From assembly GCA_963754645.1 (NCBI GenBank), contig CAVWGP010000012.1:682001-746000 (forward strand): a stretch of 64,000 bases of DNA, in the 5' to 3' direction. Below are positions 26,887 through 35,692 of the stretch, piece after piece (position 1 is the first letter of the stretch; each line of letters begins with the position of its first letter). The notes beneath the pieces are model-generated. The model saw only the letters and a list, made by a program, of their open reading frames with translations. It ran no database searches and was not told the origin of the DNA. A program made the position numbers and the translations under genes. Source of the stretch: CAVWGP01 sp963754645 (GTDB taxonomy: Bacteria; Pseudomonadota; Alphaproteobacteria; Bin65).

Positions 26887-27762
26887 ATGATCCGCGATAT
26901 CGATGTTGGGGTGGCGCGCGCCTTCTTGACGGTCGTCGAGGCCGGCGGCGTAACCAAGGCGGCGGGCGTGTTGCGCCTGTCGCAAGGCGCCGTGAGCCAG
27001 CAAATCAAGCGGCTCGAGGAGCTTCATCGCGCGCCGCTGTTCGCGCGGCGCGGCCGCAAGTTGATTCTGACGGCGGATGGCGAGCGACTGATCGATCTGG
27101 CGCAGCGCCTGGTTTCCGCCAATGACGAGATGTGGTCGGCGATGCGCCAGCCCGCCTTCGAGGGCGAGGTCAAATTCGGCGTGCCCTACGACATCATGGG
27201 CAGCTACATGCCGCCGATCCTGCGCCGCATCGGCCGCGCCCTGCCGCGGGTGCGGGTTACGCTGGTGTGCAAGGACACGCTGCTCCTGCTCGACGATCTC
27301 GGCTCGGGCAAGCTCGACCTCGCGCTCACCACCGAACTCGCTTGCGGCGCCGGCGGCGCCACGGTGCGGCGCGACCGCCTGGTGTGGGTCGGCGCGCGCG
27401 GCGGCGACGCCTATGCCCGCGATCCGTTGCCGGTCTCGCTCGGCGCGCCATCCTGCGTGTTCCGGCCGGTCACGGTCGAAGCCTTGCGCAAGAAGGGGCG
27501 GCGCTGGCGCGCGGTTTGCGAGGTCAGCAACATGGAGCCGGTGCGCGCGACCATCGAGGCCGATCTCGCGGTCGCGACCTTGCTCGAACATTCCGTGCCC
27601 GACAGCCTGGACATCCTGCGCGCCGAGGCGCGCCTGCCGCCGCTGCCGGTTTTCCGCATCAACCTCTATCAAGCGCCGCGCCTTGGTCCCGCCGCGCGGC
27701 AGTTCGCCGAACAAGCCCGGCTCAGCATCGCGGCCAATGTCTCGGCGCGTGGCGCGGCGTGA
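26887..27762 (+). CDS. LysR-family transcriptional regulator
   Basis: 291 residues. The N-terminal winged HTH reads VARAFLTVVEAGGVTKAAGVLRLSQGAVSQQIKRLEEL then FARRGRKLILTADGERLI. The effector domain follows with KFGVPYDIMGSYMPPILRRI and LLDDLGSGKLDLAL. It is divergent from the DapA-like gene, the standard arrangement for a regulator of that gene. The effector is unknown. Confidence 0.9.
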   Translation: MIRDIDVGVARAFLTVVEAGGVTKAAGVLRLSQGAVSQQIKRLEELHRAPLFARRGRKLILTADGERLIDLAQRLVSANDEMWSAMRQPAFEGEVKFGVPYDIMGSYMPPILRRIGRALPRVRVTLVCKDTLLLLDDLGSGKLDLALTTELACGAGGATVRRDRLVWVGARGGDAYARDPLPVSLGAPSCVFRPVTVEALRKKGRRWRAVCEVSNMEPVRATIEADLAVATLLEHSVPDSLDILRAEARLPPLPVFRINLYQAPRLGPAARQFAEQARLSIAANVSARGAA

Positions 27763-28261
27763 TTGCAAATTCAGCAACCCGCATCGTTCGGACCGCCACG
27801 ATTGCCGAGGTGACAATTGTCATTCGGGCACGGCAAACACGATCGGAATTGTCGCCCCGGCGAAGGCCGGGTCCAGCAGATTGGCCGAAAATGAGTCGAA
27901 GGCCATTTGTGGATCGGCGACGATCGAGGCTCGATAATCCGCGTATTTCCGGGCAGGTTGACACTGGTGCAGCGCGCCGGCATCAACCTTTGCTTAACAC
28001 TTCGCACGCCAATACAACCGTGCGGCGCAATATTTGCTTGACTTTCGCGCCGTTTGAGACCATGTACCTGCCATCGATTACTCGCGATCGCGCGACGCGC
28101 CCGTTTTGCAGCCGATGAAGTCGGTTCCGGGGCGCATCATCCCGAGACAATCTTTTCACAATCAGTCCGTCCCGATTGCGCGTTGGGAATGACCCAACGC
28201 CTAGACGACGCCGATGCCCCAGCGGGGCCGGAGCGCGTTTCGGCGCATAAAGGAATACACG
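27763..28261. other. Non-coding stretch before the DEAD-box gene, likely long 5' leader
   Basis: 499 bases with no credible gene. It contains a GTCGCCCCGGCGAAGGCCGGG segment (27852 region), a short hairpin that resembles a common interspersed repeat. The last 65 bases, GCCCCAGCGGGGCCGG (hairpin) and TTTCGGCGCATAAAGGAATACACG before the TTG start, look like a cold-shock-type leader, consistent with the helicase and cspA downstream. No other feature is visible. Confidence 0.4.
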
Positions 28262-29667
28262 TTGACCAATCCCACGTTTGCCGAACTCGGCCTCGCCGAG
28301 CCCCTTTTGCGCGCCCTCAGCGCGCTCAAATACGAAATCCCGACCCCGATCCAGACCCAATCCATCCCCTCGCTCCTGCTCGGCAGGGACGCGCTCGGCA
28401 TCGCCCAAACCGGCACCGGCAAGACCGCGGCGTTCGCGCTGCCGATGTTGCAGCGCTTGGCGGCGGCCGGCGCCCGCGCCCGTCCCGGCGCGCCTCTCGC
28501 CCTCATCCTCGCGCCGACGCGCGAACTCGCGATCCAGATCGCCGAATTCGATCAAAGATTACGGCCGCCATGCCGGCTTCAAGACGGCGCTGATCTTCGG
28601 CGGCGTCGGCGAACGCCCGCAGATCGAAGCCATGCGGCGCGGCGCCGACATCGTCGTCGCCACGCCCGGCCGCCTGCTCGATCTGCTGAACCGGCGCCAT
28701 CTCAAGCTCGACGCCGTGAATTACTTCGTGCTCGACGAAGCCGACCGCATGCTCGACATGGGCTTCATCCGCGACATCCGCAAGATCGTCGCGATGCTGC
28801 CCAAGCAGCGTCAATCGCTGCTGTTCTCGGCGACGATGCCCGACGATATCGCCCGGCTCGCCGCCGAAATGCTGCGCGATCCGACCGCGTTTCGAGGTCA
28901 CGCCGTCGGCGACCACCGTCGAGCGCGTCGACCAGCGCGTCTATTTCGTCGAAGGCCCGGACAAGCGCGGCTTGCTGCAAAAGCTGCTCGCCGACCGCGA
29001 TTTCTCGCGCGTCATCGTCTTCACCCGCACCAAGCACGGCGCCAACAAGGTCGCGCGCCATGTCACCGAAGCCGGCGTCACCGCCGACGCCATCCACGGC
29101 AACAAGTCCCAGGGCGCGCGCCAGCGCGCGCTCGACGATTTCCGCCGCGGCCGGGTCCGCGTGCTGGTCGCGACCGACATCGCCGCCCGCGGCATCGACG
29201 TCGACGGCATCACGCACGTGATCAATTTCGACATTCCGAACATCGCCGAAAGCTATGTCCACCGCATCGGCCGCACCGCGCGCGCCGGCGCCGACGGCAT
29301 CGCGATTTCGTTCTGCGCCCGCGACGAGCGCGCCTATCTGCGCGATATCGAGCGCCTGACGCGGCAGCCGCTCACCGTTGTCGGCGGCCAACCGGCCGGC
29401 AAGCCGCACCAGCCCGCCCGTCCGCATGCCAACGAACAGCGCAAGCCGCACGCGCACGCGCATGAGCAGCGCCGGCCCGAGCAAAACGGCCACGGCCGGC
29501 TGCAGCACAACAACGGCCATGCCCGGCCCCAGCACAACGGCCCGGCGCGTCCGCAGGCGCCGGCGGGCGTCAACGAACAATCATCTTGGGCGCCGAATTT
29601 TCTCGGCCCGCGCGGCGATGCGCCGAAAGAGGATGGCTCCAACACAAGGACGCGCCGCGCCGCTTGA
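28262..29667 (+). CDS. DEAD-box ATP-dependent RNA helicase, two one-base frameshifts
   Basis: About 467 residues after correction. The motifs in order are PTPIQTQSIP (Q), AQTGTGKT (I), APTRELAIQ (Ia), VLDEADRMLDMGF (II), LLFSATMPDD (III), RVIVFTRTK (IV), VATDIAARGID (V) and HRIGRTARAG (VI). Frame breaks at 28547-28548 (AATTCGATC; one T fewer gives AESIKDYGRHAGF) and at 28890-28892 (GTTTCGAG; one T fewer gives AFEVTPSATTVERVD). The tail is rich in His, Asn, Pro and Gln, as in RhlE-type alphaproteobacterial helicases. The start is TTG at 28262 with AAAGGA upstream. It remodels RNA, probably in the cold, as cspA and infA follow. Confidence 0.87.
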
Positions 29668-29669
29668 TG

Positions 29670-29699
29670 CGGCACCGGCCGTTCGTGCCGGCGTTTATT
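29670..29699 (+). terminator. Possible terminator between DEAD-box gene and cspA
   Basis: CGGCAC and GTGCCG flank CGGCCGTTC and are followed by GCGTTTATT. The stem is short and the T-run interrupted, so activity is uncertain. Confidence 0.3.
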
Positions 29700-29725
29700 G
29701 AATGCCACCCCTCAGGAGATAGAAT

Positions 29726-29932
29726 ATGGCAAGCGGAACGGTGAAGTGGTTTAATGCCCAGAAGGGCTTCGGGTTCATCCAGCCGGACGACGGCGGCAAA
29801 GACGTGTTTCTGCACATCAGCGTCGTCGAGCGGTCGGGCATCGGGAACCCGCAAGAAGGCCAGAAAATCAGCTTCGACATTCAGCGCGACCCGAAGGGCC
29901 GGCTGAGCGCGACGGGCATCAAGGCGCTGTAG
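29726..29932 (+). CDS. cspA: Cold-shock protein, CspA family
   Basis: 68 residues forming one cold-shock domain: GTVKWFNAQKGFGFIQPDDGG holds RNP1 (KGFGFI) and VFLHIS is RNP2. It binds single-stranded RNA or DNA and acts as an RNA chaperone. AGGAGA precedes the start. It is flanked by a DEAD-box helicase and infA, a coherent RNA/translation cluster. Confidence 0.93.
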   Translation: MASGTVKWFNAQKGFGFIQPDDGGKDVFLHISVVERSGIGNPQEGQKISFDIQRDPKGRLSATGIKAL

Positions 29933-29955
29933 AGCGCGACGCTGTAGAGCGCGAC
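29926..29955 (+). repeat. 15-base tandem duplication at the cspA stop
   Basis: GCTGTAGAGCGCGAC occurs twice head to tail, the first copy containing the cspA stop codon. The short TAGAGCGCGA motif also occurs at the boundary of the 41.1 kb element. Confidence 0.6.
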
Positions 29956-29980
29956 GCGGTCGGCGCATTCAGGAGAGCGT

Positions 29981-30253
29981 ATGGCGAAAGAAGATCTATT
30001 CGAATCGGAAGGCGTCGTTCTCGAAGTGCTGCCGGACAGCCGGTTCCGCGTGCGCCTCGAGAACGGGCACGAGATCATCGTCTACACCTCGGGCAAGATG
30101 AAGAAGAACCGAATCAAGACGCTGGCCGGCGACCGCGTCACCGTCGAGATGACGACCTACGATCTGAGCCGCGGCCGCCTGATCTTCCGCCACAAGGACG
30201 AACGCGCCCAAGCCGCGCCGCAGCGCCGCACCTACAATCCGAACCGGCGCTAG
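29981..30253 (+). CDS. infA: Translation initiation factor IF-1
   Basis: 90 residues. The S1/OB-fold of IF-1 is clear: MAKEDLFESEGVVLEVLPDSRF, RVRLENGHEIIVYTSGKMKKNRIKTLAGDRVTVEM and TYDLSRGRLIFRHK. It binds the ribosomal A site with IF-2 and IF-3. A basic tail (QRRTYNPNRR) extends beyond the 72-residue core, as in other alphaproteobacteria. AGGAGAG precedes the start. Its stop overlaps the end of the convergent MetE-like gene by 4 bases. Confidence 0.94.
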   Translation: MAKEDLFESEGVVLEVLPDSRFRVRLENGHEIIVYTSGKMKKNRIKTLAGDRVTVEMTTYDLSRGRLIFRHKDERAQAAPQRRTYNPNRR

Positions 30254-31353
30254 GCGCCCCACACCCGCTTCGCCACCTCGACGACGAGCGCGAGCTTTTG
30301 GCGCTCGATCTCGGGCGTGACCGGATTGCCCGAAACCGCGCTGGCGAAACCGCATTGCGGCGACAGGCATAGGTGCTCTTTCGGCACGTATTGCGCCGCT
30401 TCCTCGATCCGCCTGACCAGCGCATCGGCGCCTTCGAGTTCCGGCCGTTTGGTGCTGACCAGTCCGAGCACGACTTTCTTGCCTTTCGGCACGTGGGCCA
30501 GCGGCTTGAAATCGCCGGCGCGCGGCGAGTCGTATTCGAGACAGAACGCGTCGACATCGATCTCCTTGAAGACGCGCGCCGCGATGGCGTCGTAGCCGCC
30601 TTCGGCCATCCACTTGCCCTTGAAATTGCCGCGGCAAATATGCATCGCCGCGGTCACCGATTTCGGCCGGCCGCGCACCGCGTCGTTCATCGCCTTGATA
30701 TATAGCTCCATCAGCGCGTCGGGGTCTTCGCCCTCGCGCTGGACACGCCCCCGCACCTCGGGATCGCCCAACATGATGAGCGCGACCTCGTCGAGCTGGA
30801 CGTAGCGGCAGCCGAGCGCCGCGAGATCGGCGATTTCCTGGCGGTAGATGGCGCACAAATCGCCGAAGAACGTAGCCGCGTCCTTGTAGGGCGTGCCGCG
30901 AATCGTCGCGGCGCCGCGCCAGAAATGGAAGGTCGAGGGCGACGGCATGGTGATTTTCGGCTCGGCCCGCGCGATGCTTTGCAGGAATTTGAATTCCTCG
31001 GTCGAAATCGGGCCGACCTTGATGAGCGTGCCGGTGCAAGTCGGGCAGATGAAGCCCTGCTCGTTGCCGTGCTCGTCGCGGAACTTGAAACGCGCCTCGG
31101 CGACCGACAGGCCGCGGATCGCCGGGATCCAATGGCCCCAATAGGAACCGCGGCGGAACTCGCCGTCGGTCACCGTCTTGAGGCCAAGCGTTTCCTGCTG
31201 CGCCACGATTTCGCGGATCGCCTTGTCCTGCGCCGCCTTGAACGCATCGTCGCCCAGCTTGCCGCCGTGATGATCGCGGAAGGCCTGGGTCAGATCCTTG
31301 GGACGCAGCAGGCTGCCGATATGATCGGCGCGGAACGGCGGTGTCTCGGGCAT
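30250..31353 (-). CDS. MetE C-terminal-domain-like cobalamin-independent methyltransferase
   Basis: About 367 residues, corresponding to the catalytic C-terminal barrel of MetE only. It starts FRADHIGSLLRP and has TDGEFRRGSYWGH. The zinc site is visible as AMHICRGN (His, Cys) and LSPQCGFAS (Cys), with YVQLDE supplying an acidic residue. Such single-domain proteins transfer methyl groups to thiols from donors other than, or in addition to, folylpolyglutamate. I prefer the ATG at 31353, with AGGAG 8 bases upstream, over the one at 31377. It is downstream of the methyltransferase-like gene and opposite an MTHFR-like gene, so methyl transfer linked to folate is likely. Confidence 0.82.
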   Translation of the reverse strand: MPETPPFRADHIGSLLRPKDLTQAFRDHHGGKLGDDAFKAAQDKAIREIVAQQETLGLKTVTDGEFRRGSYWGHWIPAIRGLSVAEARFKFRDEHGNEQGFICPTCTGTLIKVGPISTEEFKFLQSIARAEPKITMPSPSTFHFWRGAATIRGTPYKDAATFFGDLCAIYRQEIADLAALGCRYVQLDEVALIMLGDPEVRGRVQREGEDPDALMELYIKAMNDAVRGRPKSVTAAMHICRGNFKGKWMAEGGYDAIAARVFKEIDVDAFCLEYDSPRAGDFKPLAHVPKGKKVVLGLVSTKRPELEGADALVRRIEEAAQYVPKEHLCLSPQCGFASAVSGNPVTPEIERQKLALVVEVAKRVWGA

Positions 31354-31403
31354 GGCGGAAATCTCCTGCATATTCAATTGACGCGTGCGGGCGCCGCGTT
31401 TGC

Positions 31404-32546
31404 CTATCCCCGCTCGCGCGCCACGACGAAGCTTTCATCTTCGAACCAAAGGCCGCCATGTTTCTTGAGGACGGCGTTCGTGGCGTCGAGATAATTGCCG
31501 CTGCTTAGAACGTCGACCAGGCGCGTGTCTTCGATTTGCGCCACATAAACGGCGGCGTTCCAAGCGGCGAGCAGGGTCGAGGTGCCGATATTTTCGCCGA
31601 GCTCGTCGGGCATGGCGTGGAGTTCGTAGCGGAACAGCAAATCGCCGTCGTCGAGGCCGTGAAAATTTACCGCGCGGCCCTCGCTGCCGAGCTGAAAGCG
31701 CAGCGCATCGACCAGGATGCGGCGCGGCGTCTTGAAGGGCTGCTCGTCGGGCCAGATGTTGCGGATGATCTCCATGCCCGGATCGCGCCCAGTCGATTGC
31801 ACCACGACGAGGCGGCCGCCAGGTTTCAAGGCGCGGGCCAGCGGCGCCAACACGGTGCGCACCTTGGTTTCGGCCGCGAGCCGCGCGCGATAGGGCTGCG
31901 AGGCGAGCACGAGATCGTAGCCCGCGGGCGGCTTGCCCGGCGCCGGAATCGCGCCATGCAGCAGGAAGCGCTGATCGGCGCGATAGATGACGAGCACCGA
32001 CGGCGTCACATAAAGCGGATTGCCGGTGCGCTCGCTGGTGCGCGTCTGCCAGCCTTCGTTGAGCAACGGCTGCAGGCCGCGGATCTGCTCGTCGAATTCA
32101 TGCGCCGTCTTGCCTTCGAGCGCGACCTCCCAGTGCTTGATCTTCGCCATCGCTTCGGGCTTGGCGGGCTTCAGCCACGGCGCCTCGGCATAGTAGAGAT
32201 TGGTCGCGACGAAGATCGTCGGCGGATGCTCGTTGAAACGGTCGGGCAGCTTTTCGAGCGTAAGCCGCATGTCTTCGAGGCTGATTTCCTTGCCGACGAT
32301 GCGGATCGGGATCGTCGGAAAGCGCATATGCAGGTCGCGCAAGACGCGCATCAGCACGGTGCCGTCGCCCATGCCGGCATCGAACACGTCGAGCGCCGGC
32401 GGCTGCGGCTTGAGGTGGCCCAGTTCGCGCCCGACGCGCCGCGCCACCGCCCACTTTTCGGCGCAGGTGGTGACGAACATCAAATATTTTTCGCGATTGT
32501 CGAAAAAGCGAAAAGCGCGCTTCCCAGCTTGCGGCGTTGGCGTCAT
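31404..32546 (-). CDS. Class I SAM-dependent methyltransferase-like protein, unknown substrate
   Basis: 380 residues. VFDAGMGDGTVLMRVL matches the glycine-rich SAM-binding loop, ending with IRIVGKEIS for the acidic second strand. PLARALKPGGRLVVVQST is the strand 5 region. A middle insertion of about 100 residues (KIKHWEVALEGKTAHEFDEQ and following) is unrecognised. It is first in a two-gene unit with the MetE-like gene (50 bases apart) and is divergent from the MTHFR-like gene. The substrate is not indicated. Confidence 0.65.
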   Translation of the reverse strand: MTPTPQAGKRAFRFFDNREKYLMFVTTCAEKWAVARRVGRELGHLKPQPPALDVFDAGMGDGTVLMRVLRDLHMRFPTIPIRIVGKEISLEDMRLTLEKLPDRFNEHPPTIFVATNLYYAEAPWLKPAKPEAMAKIKHWEVALEGKTAHEFDEQIRGLQPLLNEGWQTRTSERTGNPLYVTPSVLVIYRADQRFLLHGAIPAPGKPPAGYDLVLASQPYRARLAAETKVRTVLAPLARALKPGGRLVVVQSTGRDPGMEIIRNIWPDEQPFKTPRRILVDALRFQLGSEGRAVNFHGLDDGDLLFRYELHAMPDELGENIGTSTLLAAWNAAVYVAQIEDTRLVDVLSSGNYLDATNAVLKKHGGLWFEDESFVVARERG

Positions 32547-32592
32547 GCTCCCGATCCCTTCCGGCCTTCCACCAAAAAGCGGGCCGGCCTAT

Positions 32593-32615
32593 TGTCAAAT
32601 TCTAAAAACAATTTG
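32593..32615. promoter_or_regulatory. Divergent promoter region with CAAATT-N8-AATTTG palindrome
   Basis: CAAATT (32596-32601) and AATTTG (32610-32615) lie in the 75-base gap between the methyltransferase and MTHFR-like genes. On the minus strand TTGACA (32598-32593) could serve as a -35 box, so a bound protein could control both directions. Confidence 0.4.
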
Positions 32616-32621
32616 AATCCC

Positions 32622-33557
32622 ATGAACGGTACCAACAAGTCTAGCGGAAACTTGGAAAAAGCCCTGCGCGCCGGGCATTTCGCCATCACCGCCGAAACCA
32701 CGCCCACCGCGACGACGCTCGTGCAGCCGCTGGTCGATCGCTGCCGGCCGCTCAAGGGCATCGCCGACGCCGTGAACGTCACCGACGGTGCCACGGCGAA
32801 GCCGCATCTCGCCAGCCTTGTTTTGGCCGGCAAGCTGGCCGAGGCCGGGATCGAGCCGGTGCTGCAATTCACCGTGCGCGACCGCAACCGCATCGCGTTG
32901 CAAGGCGACCTCCTCGGCGCCGCCGCGCTCGGCATTCCCAATATATTGTGCCTCAGCGGCGACGATCCGAAGCGCGGCGAAGAGCCCGAAGCGAAAACCG
33001 TCAACGATCTGTCGTCGGGCGACCTGCTCGCCCTGGCGCGCAAGCTGCGCGACGAGGGCAAGCTCAATTCGGGCCGCGACATCGCCGGCCCGCCGCGCCT
33101 GTTCCTCGGCGCCGCCGACGCGCCGGTCGATCCCAAGCCCGAGTGGAAGCCCGATGGCCTGCTCGCCAAGCTCGCCGCCGGCGCCGATTTCGTGCAGACG
33201 CAATATTGCTTCGATTTGGCGGTCCTGCGCCGCTATCTCGCAAGGCTCGGCGAATTCGGAATTCCGAAGAAGGTTTTCATCATCGTCGGCATCGGCCCCT
33301 TGGCGTCGTTGAAACAGGCGAAGTGGATGCACGAAAATTTATGGGGCGTTTCGATTCCGGAGTGGATTTTCAAGCGGCTCGAAGCCGCGGCGGACCAGAA
33401 GGCCGAGGGCCGGCGCATTTGCGCCGAGCTGATCCAGGAATTGGCGACGATCGACGGTGTCGCGGGGGCTCATCTCATGGCGCCGCGCCAGGAAGCCGAA
33501 ATGGCGGCGGCGGTCGAAGATTTGGGTGTCTTGAAGAAGCGTTTGGTTACGAGATGA
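32622..33557 (+). CDS. Methylenetetrahydrofolate reductase-like protein
   Basis: 311 residues of the MetF-like barrel: FAITAETTPTATT (the start strand with the conserved Glu), DAVNVTDGATAK, LQFTVRDRNRIALQGDLLGAAALGIPNILCLSGDDP, and GADFVQTQYCFDL. These match the FAD/folate-binding elements of MetF. Bacterial members outside metF operons often act in one-carbon demethylation pathways. Facing a MetE-like methyltransferase, it plausibly supplies or consumes methyl-THF. Confidence 0.85.
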   Translation: MNGTNKSSGNLEKALRAGHFAITAETTPTATTLVQPLVDRCRPLKGIADAVNVTDGATAKPHLASLVLAGKLAEAGIEPVLQFTVRDRNRIALQGDLLGAAALGIPNILCLSGDDPKRGEEPEAKTVNDLSSGDLLALARKLRDEGKLNSGRDIAGPPRLFLGAADAPVDPKPEWKPDGLLAKLAAGADFVQTQYCFDLAVLRRYLARLGEFGIPKKVFIIVGIGPLASLKQAKWMHENLWGVSIPEWIFKRLEAAADQKAEGRRICAELIQELATIDGVAGAHLMAPRQEAEMAAAVEDLGVLKKRLVTR

Positions 33558-33672
33558 AGAAAGCCGCGAAAACCAGCGCGATCGGCGACGCCACGACGAG
33601 GGCGCCCGAGAGAGCGACGAAGCTCAGCAACCCGGAGGCGAGACGTGAGCTGAATGACCTATCGGTAAACAT
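33547..33672 (-). CDS. Possible small single-pass membrane protein
   Basis: 41 codons: MFTDRSFSSRLASG followed by a continuous hydrophobic run (LLSFVALSGALVV to ALVFAAFFIS). GGAG lies 8 bases upstream of the ATG. It overlaps the end of the MTHFR-like gene by 11 bases on the opposite strand. No homologue is recognised, so it may be fortuitous. Confidence 0.35.
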   Translation of the reverse strand: MFTDRSFSSRLASGLLSFVALSGALVVASPIALVFAAFFIS

Positions 33673-33817
33673 GGCTTGGTCTCCACAAAAGCATGAATCG
33701 ATAGTGCCAAACTTATGCTTACCGGGCATGGAACGCAGTGACGGCGCTCACACCCCGTCTGTGACGGCCGTCACACCCTACTTAATTGATTTTTCGGCCG
33801 CGCCGCGGCGCTAAAGC

Positions 33818-35362
33818 ATGGCGGGTCTACGCGCCAAGGCTAAACTCGATCCGCGCTATCCGCGTTATCCGACGATCCTGCACGCCCTCGACCGCGCCGC
33901 GCGCGAGATCGGCGACCGGCCGGGATTGATCGTCGAAGACCGCGCGCTCAGTTATCGCCAATATCGCGCCGCCGTCGCCGGTATGGCGCATCATCTGCAA
34001 GCGCTCGGCGCCAAGGGCAAGCGCGTTGCCGTGTGCATGACGAACAGCATGGAGGGCGCCGTTGCCCTGCTTGGCGCGATGGCGGCGGGCGCCATGGCCG
34101 TGCCGATCAATCCGAACTACACCGACAGCGAGATCGTACCGCTGATCGAAGACGCGGCGCCGCACGTTCTGTTCTGCGACGCCGCCTTCGCGGAGCGCGG
34201 CCGCGCCATTGCCGGCAAACTCGGCATCGCGCATTGCCAGCTGCTCGGCCCCGGCGGCCTGACGGTGGACGCTTGGGCGAAGGATGCAAGCCTCGTCTTG
34301 CCGTTGCCCGAGGCCGCGGATTGGGCCTGCATGTTCTTCACCGGCGGCACCACCGGCGTTCCCAAAGGCGCGCCGCACCGCCACGCGAACGTAATGGCCT
34401 TCGTCTATGCCGTCACCGCCGTCTGGCCGCTGCCGCGCGACGCCGAGCGCATCCTCAACGTAGCGCCGCTGTTCCACATTTGGGGCTTTTGCTACACGCT
34501 GGTCGAGCCGGTCTATCTTGGCGCCACGATGGTGCTGCTGCCGGCCTACAAACCCGCCGCCGCGCTCGAGGCCATCGAGCGCCACCGCATCACGATCTTC
34601 GCCGGCGGGCCTTCGGCGCTCTATGTCGGCATGCGCGGCCACGACAAGTACCGCGCCACGGATTTTTCCAGCCTGCGCCTCGGCCTCTCGGGCGGGGCAC
34701 CCTGCCCCGAGGAATTGCTCACCGCGTGGCAGCGCGAGACCGGCTGCGAAATTCTCGAAGGCATCGGCATGTCCGAGGGTGCGCCCATCGCCTCGAACCC
34801 GATCGCGGGGCCGCGCAAGCTGCGCTCGGTCGGCATTCCCGCCGAGGGCACCGACCTCGAAATCGTCGATCTCGACGGCGGGACGCGCGTTCTTCCGGTG
34901 GGCGAGCCGGGCGAAATCCGCGTGCGCGGCGCGCAGTTCATCACGGCCTATCACAACCGGCCCGAGGATACCGCCAAAGCGATCCGCGGCGGCTGGCTCT
35001 ATACCGGCGATATCGGCTATCTCGACGACGACGGTTATCTCTTCGTCGTCGACCGCAAGAAGGAAATGATCCTGGTCGGCGGGTACAATGTCTATCCGCG
35101 CGAGATCGACGAGCGGCTCGTCAAGCACCCCGCGGTGCACGAAGCCGCGACCGTCGGCGTGCCCGACCCGTTCCACGGCGAAGTCCCGAAATCCTATGTC
35201 AGTCTCAAGCCCGGCGCCGCCGCCGCGGCCGAAGAATTGCGCGATTACTGCCGCCAGCACCTCGCCAAATACAAGGTGCCGAAGCACATCGTCATCCTCG
35301 ACGCCCTGCCGAAATCAAACGTCGGCAAGCTCAACAAGCTGGCGCTGAAGGCGCGGACGTAA
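33818..35362 (+). CDS. AMP-dependent acyl-CoA ligase
   Basis: 514 residues with all the ANL motifs: MFFTGGTTGVPKGAPH (A3 loop), GIGMSEGAP (A5), GWLYTGDIGYLDDDGYLFVVDRKKEMILVGGYNVYP (A7-A8), and LPKSNVGKLNKL (A10 with the catalytic Lys). Closest in pattern to fatty-acid or aromatic-acid CoA ligases; the substrate is not determinable. It stands alone between a short non-coding stretch and the OYE-type reductase. Confidence 0.88.
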   Translation: MAGLRAKAKLDPRYPRYPTILHALDRAAREIGDRPGLIVEDRALSYRQYRAAVAGMAHHLQALGAKGKRVAVCMTNSMEGAVALLGAMAAGAMAVPINPNYTDSEIVPLIEDAAPHVLFCDAAFAERGRAIAGKLGIAHCQLLGPGGLTVDAWAKDASLVLPLPEAADWACMFFTGGTTGVPKGAPHRHANVMAFVYAVTAVWPLPRDAERILNVAPLFHIWGFCYTLVEPVYLGATMVLLPAYKPAAALEAIERHRITIFAGGPSALYVGMRGHDKYRATDFSSLRLGLSGGAPCPEELLTAWQRETGCEILEGIGMSEGAPIASNPIAGPRKLRSVGIPAEGTDLEIVDLDGGTRVLPVGEPGEIRVRGAQFITAYHNRPEDTAKAIRGGWLYTGDIGYLDDDGYLFVVDRKKEMILVGGYNVYPREIDERLVKHPAVHEAATVGVPDPFHGEVPKSYVSLKPGAAAAAEELRDYCRQHLAKYKVPKHIVILDALPKSNVGKLNKLALKART

Positions 35363-35402
35363 GCACGGGAGTTTTCGGCCGAGAAATATTTCCGGTGTGG
35401 TC

Positions 35403-35491
35403 GCGTAGGGGCGCGCTGCGCGCGCCCTGGTGTTGCAATGAGCGATGGTAGCGCCCTGCAAGAGCAGGGCGCGCGTAGCGCGCCCCTACGC
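35403..35491. repeat. Inverted repeat GCGTAGGGGCGCGCTGCG ... CGCGCCCCTACGC
   Basis: The arms 35403-35429 and 35465-35491 are nearly perfectly complementary and each contains the palindrome GCGCGCTGCGCGC. A further half-copy (CAGGGCGCGCTGCGCGCCCC) lies at about 35572-35591. Same family as the elements at 17191 and 22884. The stretch 35363-35692 otherwise holds nothing. Confidence 0.75.
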
Positions 35492-35692
35492 CGCGAAGAT
35501 CGGAAATTTTTCTTCGACCATCGGTCTTTGCCAATGGCAGGGGAGACCGGCTCGGTCGCGCAACCGTAGCCCAGGGCGCGCTGCGCGCCCCAACGGCGCA
35601 ACATCCCGCTTATGTGCCGTCGCTGCCTTCTCAAGCCGCCATGCGCCCGATAGGATCGCGCCGCCGCACGGGGCGAGGGGGATCACGCGACC

